Below are positions 33,459-44,275 of a stretch of DNA of 64,000 nt, one piece after another (position 1 is the stretch's first letter; every line of letters begins with the position of its first letter). The translations under genes were made by a program, and so were the position numbers. The stretch spans positions 1 to 64,000 of the forward strand of contig MNCI01023754.1 of assembly GCA_015680685.1 (NCBI GenBank), written 5' to 3'. The notes below the pieces were generated by a model. That model ran no database searches. It saw nothing but the letters and a program-made list of their open reading frames with translations, and was not told the origin of the DNA. This DNA is from Gnetum montanum (lineage: Eukaryota; Streptophyta; Gnetopsida; Gnetales; Gnetaceae).

Positions 33459-34313
33459 TATGAGCAATGAGTACCCCTTATGCCCAACCATATGAATCAC
33501 TAAGCATTCACACACAATCTAATCAAATTTTGTGGACTTATAGCCTTCTAAGCACATAGGTTTCTAGGAATGACATTAACTGTTGGAATCATTGTCTTCC
33601 CAATTACACTTGTGAAATGCAAAGTTATGGTTAAGTGCAATTGAGGCATATGATTTTTATCATTTTTTATGTTTCATGTTTTAAGTTGCCTAAGGATAAA
33701 GAATAATGAATAAAACAAGATAACTAAATTGTTAACTTAATCTAACTTGCTACACCTAACTAATCCTAACATAAGCATTCATTCCCGCTTATCCTACACA
33801 TCATAAACGCGTTTAACACTACTGGGTTACCAAATGTTAAGCGTTACTAGGGTTACCAAGTGCCAAGCGTATGCTCGAAGTGGTTATACTTATGTGCTTA
33901 ATTAATTGCTATTTAATCTAACTTAATTTAGCCTAATTTAGCTTAATTACATAAAACATTAAAGGAAATTTCATAAAACATTAAATGCATAAATAAACAA
34001 TTAATCTATTTCAAAGTGCTGCAAGGTTTATTAGAAAGCTCATCTTTATTACCGCACCCACTACCATACTTAGGTACAACAGTGCTTGAATAAAGATCCA
34101 TACACTTTTTGACTCCTTCTAACTTTCAAATGATAAAACTGCAAGAGCTTTACTATAACTATGGTAAGATATGTAATAAACACAGTAGGCAAGCACGTAT
34201 TTATAGGCAAAAATAGACACTATGTCGATAGAGCCATGTCAATGCATCAAATCATGCATCGACAAGGCCTAGTCGATGGGGCCTAGTTGACACATCCAAT
34301 TTACAATTCATCA
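33459..34313 (-). repeat. D 5' LTR
   Basis: The sequence starts TATGAGCAATGAGTACCCC, a decayed TGATGAG end, and finishes ACAATTCATCA. It aligns with the D 3' LTR throughout (TATAGCCTTCTAAGCACATAG, TTCATGTTTTAAGTTGCC-like blocks). U3 carries TCGATG and GGCCTAGT motifs. It is about 855 bp against 913 bp for the 3' copy, owing to small indels. Confidence 0.9.
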
Positions 34314-34318
34314 CCAAG

Positions 34319-35298
34319 TCCAAATCATTAACAATGAGCTCACATTAATGTTTTCCTTCTTATCAACCACCATGAGTTCACAACCACCACAAAGAATGAT
34401 CATCACTCTAAAAAGAGAAGAAGGAAGGGTCTTATTTAGAGGGGTGCCTTCAGGCATGGATAACATGTCTTTCCAGCCTAATAACTAGAGCTTGTAGCCC
34501 ATTATTTTGTCTAAGGAATGTACTTTGAATTCCTATTATTATTATTTTTTGGATTTTATATTTTTATGATTTTGGATGAGAACCATACCATGCAAAGACT
34601 TTTAGCTTTCTATTATTGGTCAACAACGGAGTGATGATACATTCCATGAGGAGTCACAAACCACATGAAGGAAGTTAAGAAGAGAATCCAACAAATCCCC
34701 TTGAGGTCACGACATTGCCATTCCCACTTGGTCATTCCCTCTTTCTTCGAAGTACAACAATGATTGATGAATTTTAGTTTCATGAAAGAAGAACCAAATT
34801 GCTTTCATGACCTTTTTATTTAGAAAACTGGATGGATGGATGAGGTGGTCACACTGCTTCACACAGTTACTTACTCAATCATCTTGATAACATAGCACAA
34901 AAATCCAACACATAACATTGACTTTTGCATTATGACTTGGCAATATTATTAATGAAAACATGAAATAAAATCATAAAACATAAAGAAAATTACTTAGGTA
35001 AAGAGAAAAATATAAAGAAAAGAAAAATATTAAGAAATGGAAAACATATTGAGAATTAGAAAATATGAAAAGAAATGGGAAAATGATAAAAAAAAGTTAT
35101 AAAAAAGGTGAAAAACACTTATTAGTTCTTGATTTAGGATGGGGCATCATAGGGAAATGATAAAAAAAATTATAAAACAAAAAATATTAAAAACACTTAT
35201 TAGTTCTTGATTTAGGATGGGGCATCATAGGGAAATGATAAAAAAATTATAAAAAAAAGATTAAAAACACTTATTAGTTATTGATTTAGGATGGGGCA
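34319..35298 (-). other. B conserved 3' noncoding region
   Basis: After the CCAAG duplication, B resumes. Conserved blocks include TTTAGAGGGGTGCCTTCAGG near 34435, GTACTTTGAATTCC near 34518 and CATGCAAAGACTTTTAG near 34590. An A-rich tract runs at about 34960-35100. No ORF is credible. Confidence 0.6.
35112..35297 (-). repeat. Triplicated unit next to the B PPT-like word
   Basis: A unit of about 74-78 bp starting AAAACACTTATTAGTT occurs at 35112, 35190 and 35264. Each copy contains GATTTAGGATGGGGCATC and an A-rich tail. The third copy runs into the PPT-like word CTCTCCCATGACTAAA (35299-35315). Confidence 0.85.
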
Positions 35299-35315
35299 TC
35301 TCTCCCATGACTAAA
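35299..35315 (-). promoter_or_regulatory. PPT-like word at the end of gag (B)
   Basis: The coding strand reads TTTAGTCATGGGAGAGA, corresponding to the pol-end word of C, D and F. In B it directly follows gag-linker sequence because pol is absent. Confidence 0.5.
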
Positions 35316-37053
35316 CTCTTGACCACAACAAGAATTAATAAGTAGTTTGGCTAGTTCCATGAATCTTTGAAATAGTTTTACACTCTTATTTCCAAGCCAC
35401 TTGGTATCTTTTGGTTTTATGGCTCTTGCGTAGACTTGTTTTCACTCACACACTTGTTCCTTAACTTTATGCTAGGTTGGTATAGGGGTTGTGTTAATAT
35501 TTCAAACTTCCAACCCACAATTACATCCTTTATTATTAGTGATGCATGGATTTTCTATTTCTGCATAGTGATAGGTTTATCTTTATGTCTTGTGTTGGAG
35601 TGGTGATGGTTGTTGGCTTTTATGTATGATTAGGAGACATTGTTCTAGAGAGGAAGGGTGTTGTACCACATTGGAACTATGTTGGTTTTGATGTGCCAGT
35701 AGGTCTATGAGTTTTGCACTCATGTGTGGAAACCATCCTAAAGAAGGGACGTTTCCAAGGTTATGGTGGAGATCTACTAACATTATCATTTTCGTGTATG
35801 TTTACAACACAAGTGGCATTATTTCATTGATGTTGTGGTGTCAAACCTTCCTATGATGCTAGTAGCGACATATGGTAGAGGGAAGTATGAGAATATTAAG
35901 AATATGATGGAGGATGAGAGGCATGAGATGGTGATCCTTCACAAGATGTTATGGGTTGATGATATTCAGGATAGTTGTTGTAGTGATTTGAGGTAGAAGA
36001 GGTAGAACCAGTTGGAGAAATAGGTTGTTGAACATAATATATTATAGGTTCAGCTAGCCAAAGGATAGTGCTGGTCTGATGATGGCCTCCCCCACGACTG
36101 TGGGTTTTGTTACTACAGTTGATAGTAGTTTTGAGGATAATAAGAAGTCCCATTAGGATAGTATGGTTGGTTTTAGGATTTTTGATAATTACCTTGTGAG
36201 AAAGGTGATTTCATAGGCATTTAATTTTGTACAAACTTGGGATTTAATGCAAAAGCCTAATACTCATGGAGATGTAACATGACTAGGCAATAACCCTTTG
36301 GATGATCAAATAGGTAGATGTTACATCCATCATCCTTTTTTGTGGTTTAGTTTATAGCCTCTTCTTCCACAACTCTTTTTCCTTTTTGCTAATAAGTGTT
36401 TTTAGCTGTTCTTGGTTCTTTTTCCTCTTCTTGTTTTGATCACTTGATTCTTGTTATGTTACTTTCTCCTCTATGGTTTTCACGAAAGGTGTAACTTTCT
36501 TGTTCATCAATTCCCACATCTTATCTAGCCTTACTTCAAGCTCATCAATAGACTATTGTATTAGCAAGGTTTGTTGTGATCACCTCTTTTTTCTCATCAT
36601 AGATATGGATCTTCTTCTTTTGAAGAATTAGGTCCCCATTATATTCCTCTACATTCTCTCGTTTACATAACTCTCCTTCTTCTTTTTCCACCCACTTGAT
36701 TAGCCTTTGTATCTGATGGGATTTTAGTTTGTATAACTAATGTTGGGCATAAATCCCAAGGGTTTCCCTCATTTGATCATGAAGCACATCTATGATGTGG
36801 AAAAGTTTCTCTTTTTGAGAGAAATCATGGCTTGGACATCTATGTAGTAGTGAGTAGTATCTATCCAAGGCCACATCCAAAGGTTCATGATTTTCTTACT
36901 TCCATCCTTGGATTTGGTTTCTCAAGTTGGACACTCTCACATGGGTTTGGTATTTTTCATTGAATAGTTTCAGCATTGTGGACCATCGGTGAATGGAATT
37001 GGCTTCTAATGATCTATACTAACTTTTAGCTTCGTCAACTAGTGTCCTAGCAC
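35316..37053 (-). pseudogene. Gag of B (broken, no pol follows)
   Basis: Minus-strand frames match gag linker and knuckle sequence: YYVQQPIS in 35896-36153, and GCNIYLFDHPKGYC near 36296-36330. More N-terminal capsid fragments lie toward 37050 and resemble gag of E. CAGTCGTGGGGGA can be read in the linker near 36087-36105. No protease, RT or integrase sequence lies between here and the PPT-like word at 35299. Confidence 0.65.
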
Positions 37054-37074
37054 CATCCTCAACAATGGCACAAA
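37054..37074 (-). promoter_or_regulatory. Decayed primer site of B
   Basis: The coding strand reads TGCCATTGTTGAGGATGG-like sequence just after the LTR end. This is a decayed form of the tRNA-Asp-type site in R1. Confidence 0.5.
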
Positions 37075-37973
37075 TGATGAGTGGCTGGTACCCCCTACGC
37101 CTAACCATATGAGTCACAAGCATTCACATATGATCCAGTTAAGTTTCATGGATGGGACTAGTTGTGGCATCTAGATCGTTAAGCATTGATCATAGGACAT
37201 TGTCTTCCCAGTTGGACTAGTGGTATCTTTGTCATGTATGGTTTAGTCCAAGGTGAGGCATATGATGGCTGATGTTGTTGTGGATTTATGCTACTCCTAA
37301 TAATAATAGAGAAATTAATTATTTAATCTAATTAACAATAGGAAGATAAAGTCTAAACTAGCTTACAAGTGATGAGTGTCCATTCCCAACTTGCCGTACA
37401 CATTCCAAACCCATGTATCCACTACTGGGATTACCAAGTGCTACGCTATTAGGCAAACCAAGAAATAGTGTTGCTGGGATTACCAAGAAAATATGTGTTT
37501 ACGCTTGAAACTAGTTGTGCTCATTCCACTAATTCATTAATGTGCATGGAAACGTAACTATTAACTATTACATGGAATATAAATTGCATTAAAAGTAAAT
37601 TTAATCTAAGTCAAAGTGCTATAATGAATAAGAGCTAATCTTAATCTTATTATCGTTTATGGAATGTGTTTAGGTACATTGCCACTCGAATAAGACGTCG
37701 TACAACTAACTCAGATCCACACTGCAGGCACTCACTAACTATATTCTAAGACTACAAAATAAAATTGCAAGAGTTCGACTACTCTGTTGACAAAAGAATG
37801 GGATGAATTGTGCATCCAAGTGTTGTATTTATAGGTAGGCATGCATCCTATGATATTGAATATCCAATGTTGTAGCACGGGCTATGATATTGGGGCTAAG
37901 ATATTAGATCCTTGATATAGGATATCTGATATTGGATACCTGATATCTTAGCCTACCAAAAACATGATTTTTC
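37075..37973 (-). repeat. B 5' LTR
   Basis: This uninterrupted 899-bp copy begins TGATGAGTGGCTGGTACCCC and ends CATGATTTTTCA. It is the reference that shows where C cut the 3' LTR. U3 contains several GATATC/GATATT words (37850-37945). The TATA box is TATTTATA near 37828. Confidence 0.88.
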
Positions 37974-38166
37974 AATTAGCAACAACATTTAATATTTTTA
38001 AAAATTCTTTGTCAATAGACATCCTTATCCATTTAAGCAATTTAGTATATAAATCATCTAAATTCATAGCTTTTCTACATGCTAATTTACTAATTCCATA
38101 ACTTCTTCTAGAATAAAATCCAAAGGAGCTTGTGACAACAAATATAATCTTCAATTGAAAAATATT
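37974..38166 (-). pseudogene. LINE reverse transcriptase fragment upstream of B
   Basis: The minus strand reads VVTSSFGFYSRR, then ISKLACRKAMNLDDLYTKL and LLKWIRMSIDKEFLK. This resembles the LGI.FTSSG.F....LA.KA..A segment of plant LINE RT. In that family it lies just upstream of the RVQ...LPLEV part found at 9317-9520. The two pieces are thus probably one LINE split by element B, which fits the near-duplicate ATCAG/ATTAG flanks. Confidence 0.5.
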
Positions 38167-38941
38167 TGATGAGTGGCGAGGTACCCCTACACTCAACCAT
38201 ACAAATNTTTCAATTGAAGATTATATTTGTTGTCACAAGCTCCTTTGGATTTTATTCTAGAAGAAGTTATGGAATTAGTAAATTAGCATGTAGAAAAGCT
38301 ATGAATTTAGATGATTTATATACTAAATTGCTTAAATGGATAAGGATGTNNNNNNNNNNNNNNNNNNNNNNNNNNNNNNNNNNNNNNNNNNNNNNNNNNN
38401 NNNNNNNNNNNNNNNNNNNNNNNNNNNNNNNNNNNNNNNNNNNNNNNNNNNNNNNNNNNNNNNNNNNNNNNNNNNNNNNNNNNNNNNNNNNNNNNNNNNN
38501 NNNNNNNNNNNNNNNNNNNNNNNNNNNNNNNNNNNNNNNNNNNNNNNNNNNNNNNNNNNNNNNNNNNNNNNNNNNNNNNNNNNNNNNNNNNNNNNNNNNN
38601 NNNNNNNNNNNNNNNNNNNNNNNNNNNNNNNNNNNNNNNNNNNNNNNNNNNNNNNNNNNNNNNNNNNNNNNNNNNNNNNNNNNNNNNNNNNNNNNNNNNN
38701 NNNNNNNNNNNNNNNNNNNNNNNNNNNNNNNNNNNNNNNNNNNNNNNNNNNNNNNNNNNNNNNNNNNNNNNNNNNNNNNNNNNNNNNNNNNNNNNNNNNN
38801 NNNNNNNNNNNNNNNNNNNNNNNNNNNNNNNNNNNNNNNNNNNNNNNNNNNNNNNNNNNNNNNNNNNNNNNNNNNNNNNNNNNNNNNNNNNNNTATTTGT
38901 TGCGATGACCCCCGCGGCTCAGTGCATGTCGCGTCTCATCA
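38167..38941 (-). mobile_element. Element G: R1-like LTR with gaps
   Basis: The left edge is TGATGAGTGGCGAGGTACCC (U5 end reversed). The right edge is GTGCATGTCGCGTCTCATCA, whose reverse, TGATGAGACGCGAC, matches the R1 U3 start. An exact ATATT duplication flanks it (38162-38166 and 38942-38946). Between the edges lie a single N (38207), an inverted copy of flanking DNA and a 544-base N run (38350-38893). It is a solo LTR or a longer element whose inside was not assembled. Confidence 0.75.
38208..38349. repeat. Inverted copy of flanking LINE DNA, likely assembly artefact
   Basis: These 142 bp are the reverse complement of 38019-38160. The copy sits between a single N and a long N run, in the middle of LTR sequence. 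A scaffolding error is the simplest explanation. Confidence 0.75.
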
Positions 38942-39580
38942 ATATTATTACTATAAAATGAACAAACATCAAAGGAAAATTATTTATGTGTTGTTATTCC
39001 TCATCATTTACAATGCATAATTAGTAGAGTATGAATGGGATCTTAACATCTATGAGTTGAAATAACTAGAGGACCCAAAATTCCTCATGAAGAAAACAAA
39101 TATGCTAGCTGTGTAATACATATAGCATTGAAGATGAATACCTTCTTTTCTTGCAATGTCTTGCACTGGAGCATATTAGATGTAGATGGGATATTACAGT
39201 TGCAAATTTGGTTGATTTTGTAGGTTAGTTAAACTAGAAGGAAGTAGAGATAAATGAGTTATGAAAATAAAACTAAAATCGAAAATGAATTTACTAAAAT
39301 AAAATAATTACATAAATGGAATGTACTCACCAATGTATGTGGTAAAGCTCACCACCTTCAAGATCAATCAAAACCTTGGGAGAATGTTGTAGCAATAGTG
39401 GTGTAGTTCCCAACGAATTTGTCAATCTTTCAACCTTTATGAAAAAAGTAACCAATGAAAATTCTTAAAAGATGCCAAAGCCAAGATGTGAAATCCAATA
39501 TGACAAAACCCATGATTTCCTTGAATTGCTTAATTTTTGAAGGTTTGGGCATGTTCTTTAATAAGCCTATCACCTAAGAA
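38942..39580. other. AT-rich stretch, no gene seen
   Basis: After the ATATT duplication of G I find only short frames without recognisable motifs on either strand. It might continue the LINE, but the reading frames do not show it. Confidence 0.4.
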
Positions 39581-39870
39581 AGTTTCCAATGTCAAACTTG
39601 AGTTGGAAAATGGCCAAGAATGACTTTTCTATTTTCCCTAATGGCTACCTAGGATGTTTCATTCTTGGCTTGGACATCCACTTTGCAATGGGTAGGACTT
39701 GGGTGGGACATCTGAAAAAAGTTAGCACATCCACCTTGAGTATTGATCTATTTCTAGTGGGGTGTCCACACTTGGCTTAGAACATTCACTATGCTAGACA
39801 TCCATCTTATAGGCCTAGACATCCACCATGCTAGATGTCCATCTTGTGGTGGAGATGTCCACCTTGGGAG
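39581..39870 (+). repeat. Degenerate GACATCCAC minisatellite
   Basis: Variants of TTGGACATCCACC or GATGTCCACC recur about eight to ten times, at uneven spacing and in both orientations. Examples lie at 39669, 39705, 39788, 39817, 39833 and 39856. No ORF is convincing. Confidence 0.6.
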
Positions 39871-41100
39871 GAAGATGAACTCTACAACTTATCTACTTTC
39901 AGTTTGGATGTCCACTCTACATTTGAGACTAAGAAATGATGAAGTTGATCTTGTTAAATCTGCCCTCCATGTATCTCAAATTTCTTGGATGTATTTTCTT
40001 TAACTTCCTTGACTTCTATTTTTATATTGGACTTTAGCAACTTGATTGATGGCATTTATTATTGCTTCCTTGACCTCCATTTTGACCTTGGACTTAGCAA
40101 CTTGATTAATGGTCCTTATCATTACATACAAATCCAATGTACCTACACATACACATAGCCATCTAAACATACAACTCCATTCTTGGAAGTTTGACATACC
40201 AAAATAAGATAAAAGATTGATAAACTGATTTGTTCCAAATGTTACTAAGAACACATGGTAATTTCTTAATGATGTTTATAAAATTCATAGCATATATATT
40301 GCTACTATTCAATATATCCAAAGGGTCTATGAATATAATAAAATTTTAGTTCTAGTTTCAATAAAATGATAGTTTAACTATGCATAAAGTTTACATTGGA
40401 ACAATTTTAATAAATTCTGAAGTTATTTTTTGATCATATGAACAAACTATTTTTATTGTACTAAGATAAAGCATTTTTTTAAAAATGCTAACAAAGCACT
40501 TATACCTTTTTAACTAAATAATCTCTTTGTTATGCATTAGCATTTTTAATATCTTTTATAACTTAGGTAAGCTTTTTATTTGCAAGCATGATTAACCTCA
40601 ATAGTTACCTCATCTAATATTTGCTCCAAATTTTTATTATGTTTGTAAGAAGCCTTGTTATAAATTTTAAAAGGAAAAATAAGAATACACAAATGTAAAA
40701 TTTGTTAGATGTCAACTTTTGGATGCAATAAATGCACACAACTTCATGCCCCTTGCACATGAAGAGTTCACATGCTCTCAACTACCAAATGAGCTTGTAC
40801 ACTAAGTTCACCATACAAAAATTCAGAGTTCACCCAATAGCTCTTGGGTATGACTTTACTGGCCAATGTTTATGTTGAGCTCTCTACCAATGTTTATGTT
40901 GAGCTCTCTACCGTTGAAACCATTTTTCTTTAACTTTGTTGAAGATAATAATTTTTGCGATCTGAAAATACTCCACGTCACAATAGTTTAACTAAACAAA
41001 ACTTATGTAAATTCTCCATGTACAAATAGTTTAACTAAACAAAACTTGTGTAAATTCTCCATGTACATACTACTGAAATCTGAGTTTGACGTGACTGCGG
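39871..41100. repeat. Repeat-bearing AT-rich stretch
   Basis: At about 40005-40115 a 65-70-bp unit (CTTCCTTGACTTCTATTTT versus CTTCCTTGACCTCCATTTT) occurs twice. At 40868-40920 TTTATGTTGAGCTCTCTACC is duplicated. At 40982-41067 a 43-bp unit (AATAGTTTAACTAAACAAAA) is in tandem. No gene is recognised. Confidence 0.6.
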
Positions 41101-43300
41101 CATCAAAGTTCATGCTAACACAACTTAAACTCAGCTTTGATGAATTGAACATGTACCGAGGGGCATCACCGATATCTTAAAAGCTGGTATCCATTATACA
41201 AATCCTCGACACCTCGGAAAACGGTAGGTGCGCATGAAAACATTTTCTCGGGCAAGCAAGGAATCTGTGGTGCATTAAATGTGTCACACCAAAGCTAAAA
41301 GTTTTTCAAACATTCCTCAGAGGCTTCGTTGCTGCTTGCTGGCTGTTATTGTGCTTCTTCCAATTTCTTCCAATGTGGCAACGACACCCAATAAGGCGAA
41401 CAAATGCCCATGGAAAACCGTGCATCAGTAGACAAATTCACGAGGTCGCCGGGAAAGCCACGATTAACCCGCTCGTTATGTTTCTCGCGCAAATTCGTCT
41501 GTCAACTTCACTGAAAAAGAAGGATCAAATGGTTTCGTCTAAACTCAAACTTAAATCTTACAGAAATGACCATCACTTGAAAATCTTACAGAAATGAGTA
41601 CCTTCCCATCTGCTCTCTTTACTGCCTACAAAGAGAGAGAATGTCTAGTCAGCTACCAGATGGCAAATGATTCACCGGTTCTTCCTCTATTGTATCATCA
41701 CAAATGTAGGTGGTGAGAAGAAGACTACATTCGTTTGAACGGTCCCTTTGCTTGTGTTCTCTCAGACCTATTATCAGTTATCACGGCTGGCTGGCTGAAA
41801 TGTATAACGTTGTTTGCGTTTGCTGGATTTTTTATAGCATGTTGTAAATACTTGTTATAGCATGTTGTAAATACTTGTTATTTTTTACATAGTGCCAAAA
41901 CGGTTTTTTTTCCATGTTTTGGTTAGAATAGACGGCATTTCATTCCAGGGAAGTGTTGGAACCCAAGATAAATGACACATAGGTTGGAACTCGATATAAG
42001 TGAAACATAGATATAGCTCTATTAGAACTTTATATAACTCAGCATTGCTCGTTGGAATCTAACCCCTGACCTAGAACTTCTAGATTAAATATCTTACCTT
42101 TAAGCATTCAAGCATAAATGAACGCCAAACATAATATACCTGACCAACAGAACTGCTTCAAACTTAACATTCTGTCGTGGTATTGTTTTAAATTTAGCCA
42201 ATGCTAAGGATATAGCCAAACTTTAACACCAAACACCGTTAGCGTTTATCTTTTAAGTCAACCTTTTAAAACACAATATTAATGGCCCGTAGATAATGCT
42301 AATGTTAACTATTGTGCCCCGAACTCTTAAGGAAGACCATTAAATTTTTTATTATGCAATTTGGCATGCGTAGATTGCACCTTAGAATAATTAGACGATA
42401 CACTGATATATGATTTTGGCTTTCATGAACAAAATTTTTTAGATTTTTAACGATTTCTTGTTCGGTTACGAGCTACGACTCCTGAATGGTTACTGACGAC
42501 CTAATTGTTTTAAGAGTCATTGATGATATTAAAGGCTAAGGCCACTATGCTTTTCACCAAACCCAAGGAATGAAAGAGCGGTGCTTCATTTGAACGGCTA
42601 ATACAGTATATCTACTGATCAATATCTTGTATCAAGACCATGATATAGATCGACTGGAAGACCACGATAATAGTTTTTTTTGAACATTCCAAAACCTCAT
42701 GATTGGCGAAAGGTATGCGTGAGTCGTAAGGAAAACTATAAATGGATCATTCCATGTAACTCATTCACGTTCCATCTTGATCATGCTTACGTGTGTTCCT
42801 GGGTTCCACCCTTGCATACCCTTCTGAAGGGTAGGACCCAGAGACACATGTTTAAATAATACAAAAAACATTTTATAGGTGAACCAACCTACATACAACA
42901 GTGCTATGCAATTGCAATAAGAGCGTTCTATTCCGCAAAGTAGCGGTTAGTGCCTCGTGGTATTCCAGGTAAGTGAAATTTAAATTAAAAACAATTCTGG
43001 AATATAAATTGAAAAAAAAACCAAAAAAATGAACACGGTTTATCAACAATTACGTAATAATTGATTCAAGGTAGGTATTTATGAATGCAGATATTGTTCT
43101 CTTTATTGTAACAAGCCAAACCCTTCAACTCCTGACGTCTGTGCTCAGGAATTGCATTGATCAATAGAGCAACCAAGAGAAAATGAAAAACCAAAAAGAA
43201 ATAGCGATGATCGAACTGCCTCACATAACATTGACGCCATGAAACAGACGTGGTTAACGGGACCAGAACCGCACTATCTTAAAATTGAATTTGGTTTCCG
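41101..43300. other. Higher-GC stretch, possible low-copy DNA
   Basis: From about 41100 base composition becomes more balanced and no LTR or pol fragment is recognisable. The longest frame (82 codons, 41349-41597) starts at ATG but shows no known motif. A 23-bp tandem duplication (ATAGCATGTTGTAAATACTT) lies at about 41836-41881. The stretch may be intergenic or intronic sequence around the fragment at 43914. Confidence 0.35.
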
Positions 43301-43713
43301 TTGAAGATTATATTGCTTGCGGGGCAAGCGAGAGACCGAGAAATTTTGAAGCAGGTTGCGTCTAAGCATCCCTGCAGCGTTGTTAGGGTATCGTATCTAA
43401 AAATCTATGCGTGCCGCAGGTCAAAAAAAGGCTCGTGGATAAACTTTTCAAAGAAGCCAGCCGTGCACGACTGCTATTCCAAAATCCAAATACCAGTCGT
43501 TGCCGATACTCTACACACAAAATGTTAGATCTAGAGGTAGGTCTCGACATGATGGCCAGCAGCTCCGCCACCTTTGCATTCTTACTGCTAAGAAATGGAA
43601 CTGCCTCAGTGTGCGCTTACGTGCGAACCTCAAATTCACACCCTGAAAAGCAGTCATTGGACAGGGCTCTGTGTCCCATGAAATCATTCCCTACGCTTGT
43701 CGCCTCCAAATAA
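43301..43713 (+). other. Exon-like open frames, unknown
   Basis: Two overlapping frames (43301-43528 and 43411-43713) are rich in Arg, Lys and Ser. A plausible acceptor (TGCCGCAG, ending near 43420) and a strong donor (CTAGAG followed by GTAGGT, near 43535) bracket about 115 bp open in the second frame. No domain is recognised. It could be an exon of the gene represented at 43914-44275, or chance. Confidence 0.25.
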
Positions 43714-43913
43714 AATACCTACGCTGACCTTTTTCCACGGAGACGTCTGAATTCTTGGATATCCGTGTGTCCACAAACACTGACGCACAAAAAACGGGAA
43801 ATCCATGGGATCATATTATTTTCTTCTGACATTTCGGAGTGTTCGCGTTGGGATTTTTTATTTTTCAATTCAGATGAATCTGCCATGGTGATATCTTTTC
43901 AAAAAGTCTGAAT

Positions 43914-44275
43914 ATGGTTGGAATCTATTTGGGACGAGTTAGCTATTACCCACAGGACTGTCCGACCACAAAGCTGGCGACTTAAATACCTCTTTCTGTC
44001 ACAACTCTGGCGTGAGAAAATCCACTTGTGGACGATTAAGTCCGAGGACTTCAAAGAAGAAGATTATGAAATTAAGAAAGCGTACCTGTTACAGACACGG
44101 TCTCGTCGGTTTTCCAACGTAGCAGCAACCTCGGCAGCAGTGGCAATCTGTGGTTGGTTTTACAAGATCTTTGCTTCTCCCCGTTTTTGGATCAGATTTA
44201 ATCCGATAGCTGCTTTGACAGTAGCAACTCAATTTGGCCACCACGTCTTTTTCTTTAACGCCTCTGCTAGGATCC
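43914..44275 (+). pseudogene. Gene-like fragment cut by a copia LTR
   Basis: After a stop at 43909 the frame stays open without an ATG, which suggests an internal exon or a 5'-truncated gene. It encodes a charged segment (EDFKEEDYEIKKAYLLQTRS) and then a hydrophobic stretch (FSNVAATSAAVAICGWFYK). A second hydrophobic segment (FNPIAALTVATQF) ends in FFFNASARIL. That layout would fit a small membrane protein with two membrane segments. The open frame continues to 44352, but from 44276 on it reads reversed copia LTR sequence, so the natural C-terminus is lost. The family is not identified. Confidence 0.4.

Larger units (their letters stand above)
21692..34313 (-). mobile_element. Element D: 12.6-kb Athila/Tat-like element with third ORF
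   Basis: D is complete from LTR to LTR and is flanked by an exact 5-bp duplication, CCAAG (21687-21691 and 34314-34318), inside element B. The coding order on the minus strand is 5' LTR, decayed tRNA-Asp primer site, gag, damaged protease, RT, RNase H, integrase, PPT-like word, conserved noncoding region, U3-like promoter segment, middle PPT-like word, third ORF, polypurine tract and 3' LTR. It is the longest and structurally most complete member here, although every frame is broken by stops. Confidence 0.92.
9921..37973 (-). mobile_element. Element B: gag-only LTR element hosting C and D
   Basis: B is a minus-strand element with its 3' LTR at low coordinates (9921-10322 plus 19931-20394) and its 5' LTR at 37075-37973. 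Its flanks ATCAG (9916-9920) and ATTAG (37974-37978) match at 4 of 5 bases. C is inserted in its 3' LTR and D in its internal region. With these removed, B is about 5.8 kb: LTR, gag remnant, PPT-like word, conserved noncoding region, a short 3' frame and LTR. No pol sequence is left, which puts B in the same structural class as E. Confidence 0.85.
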
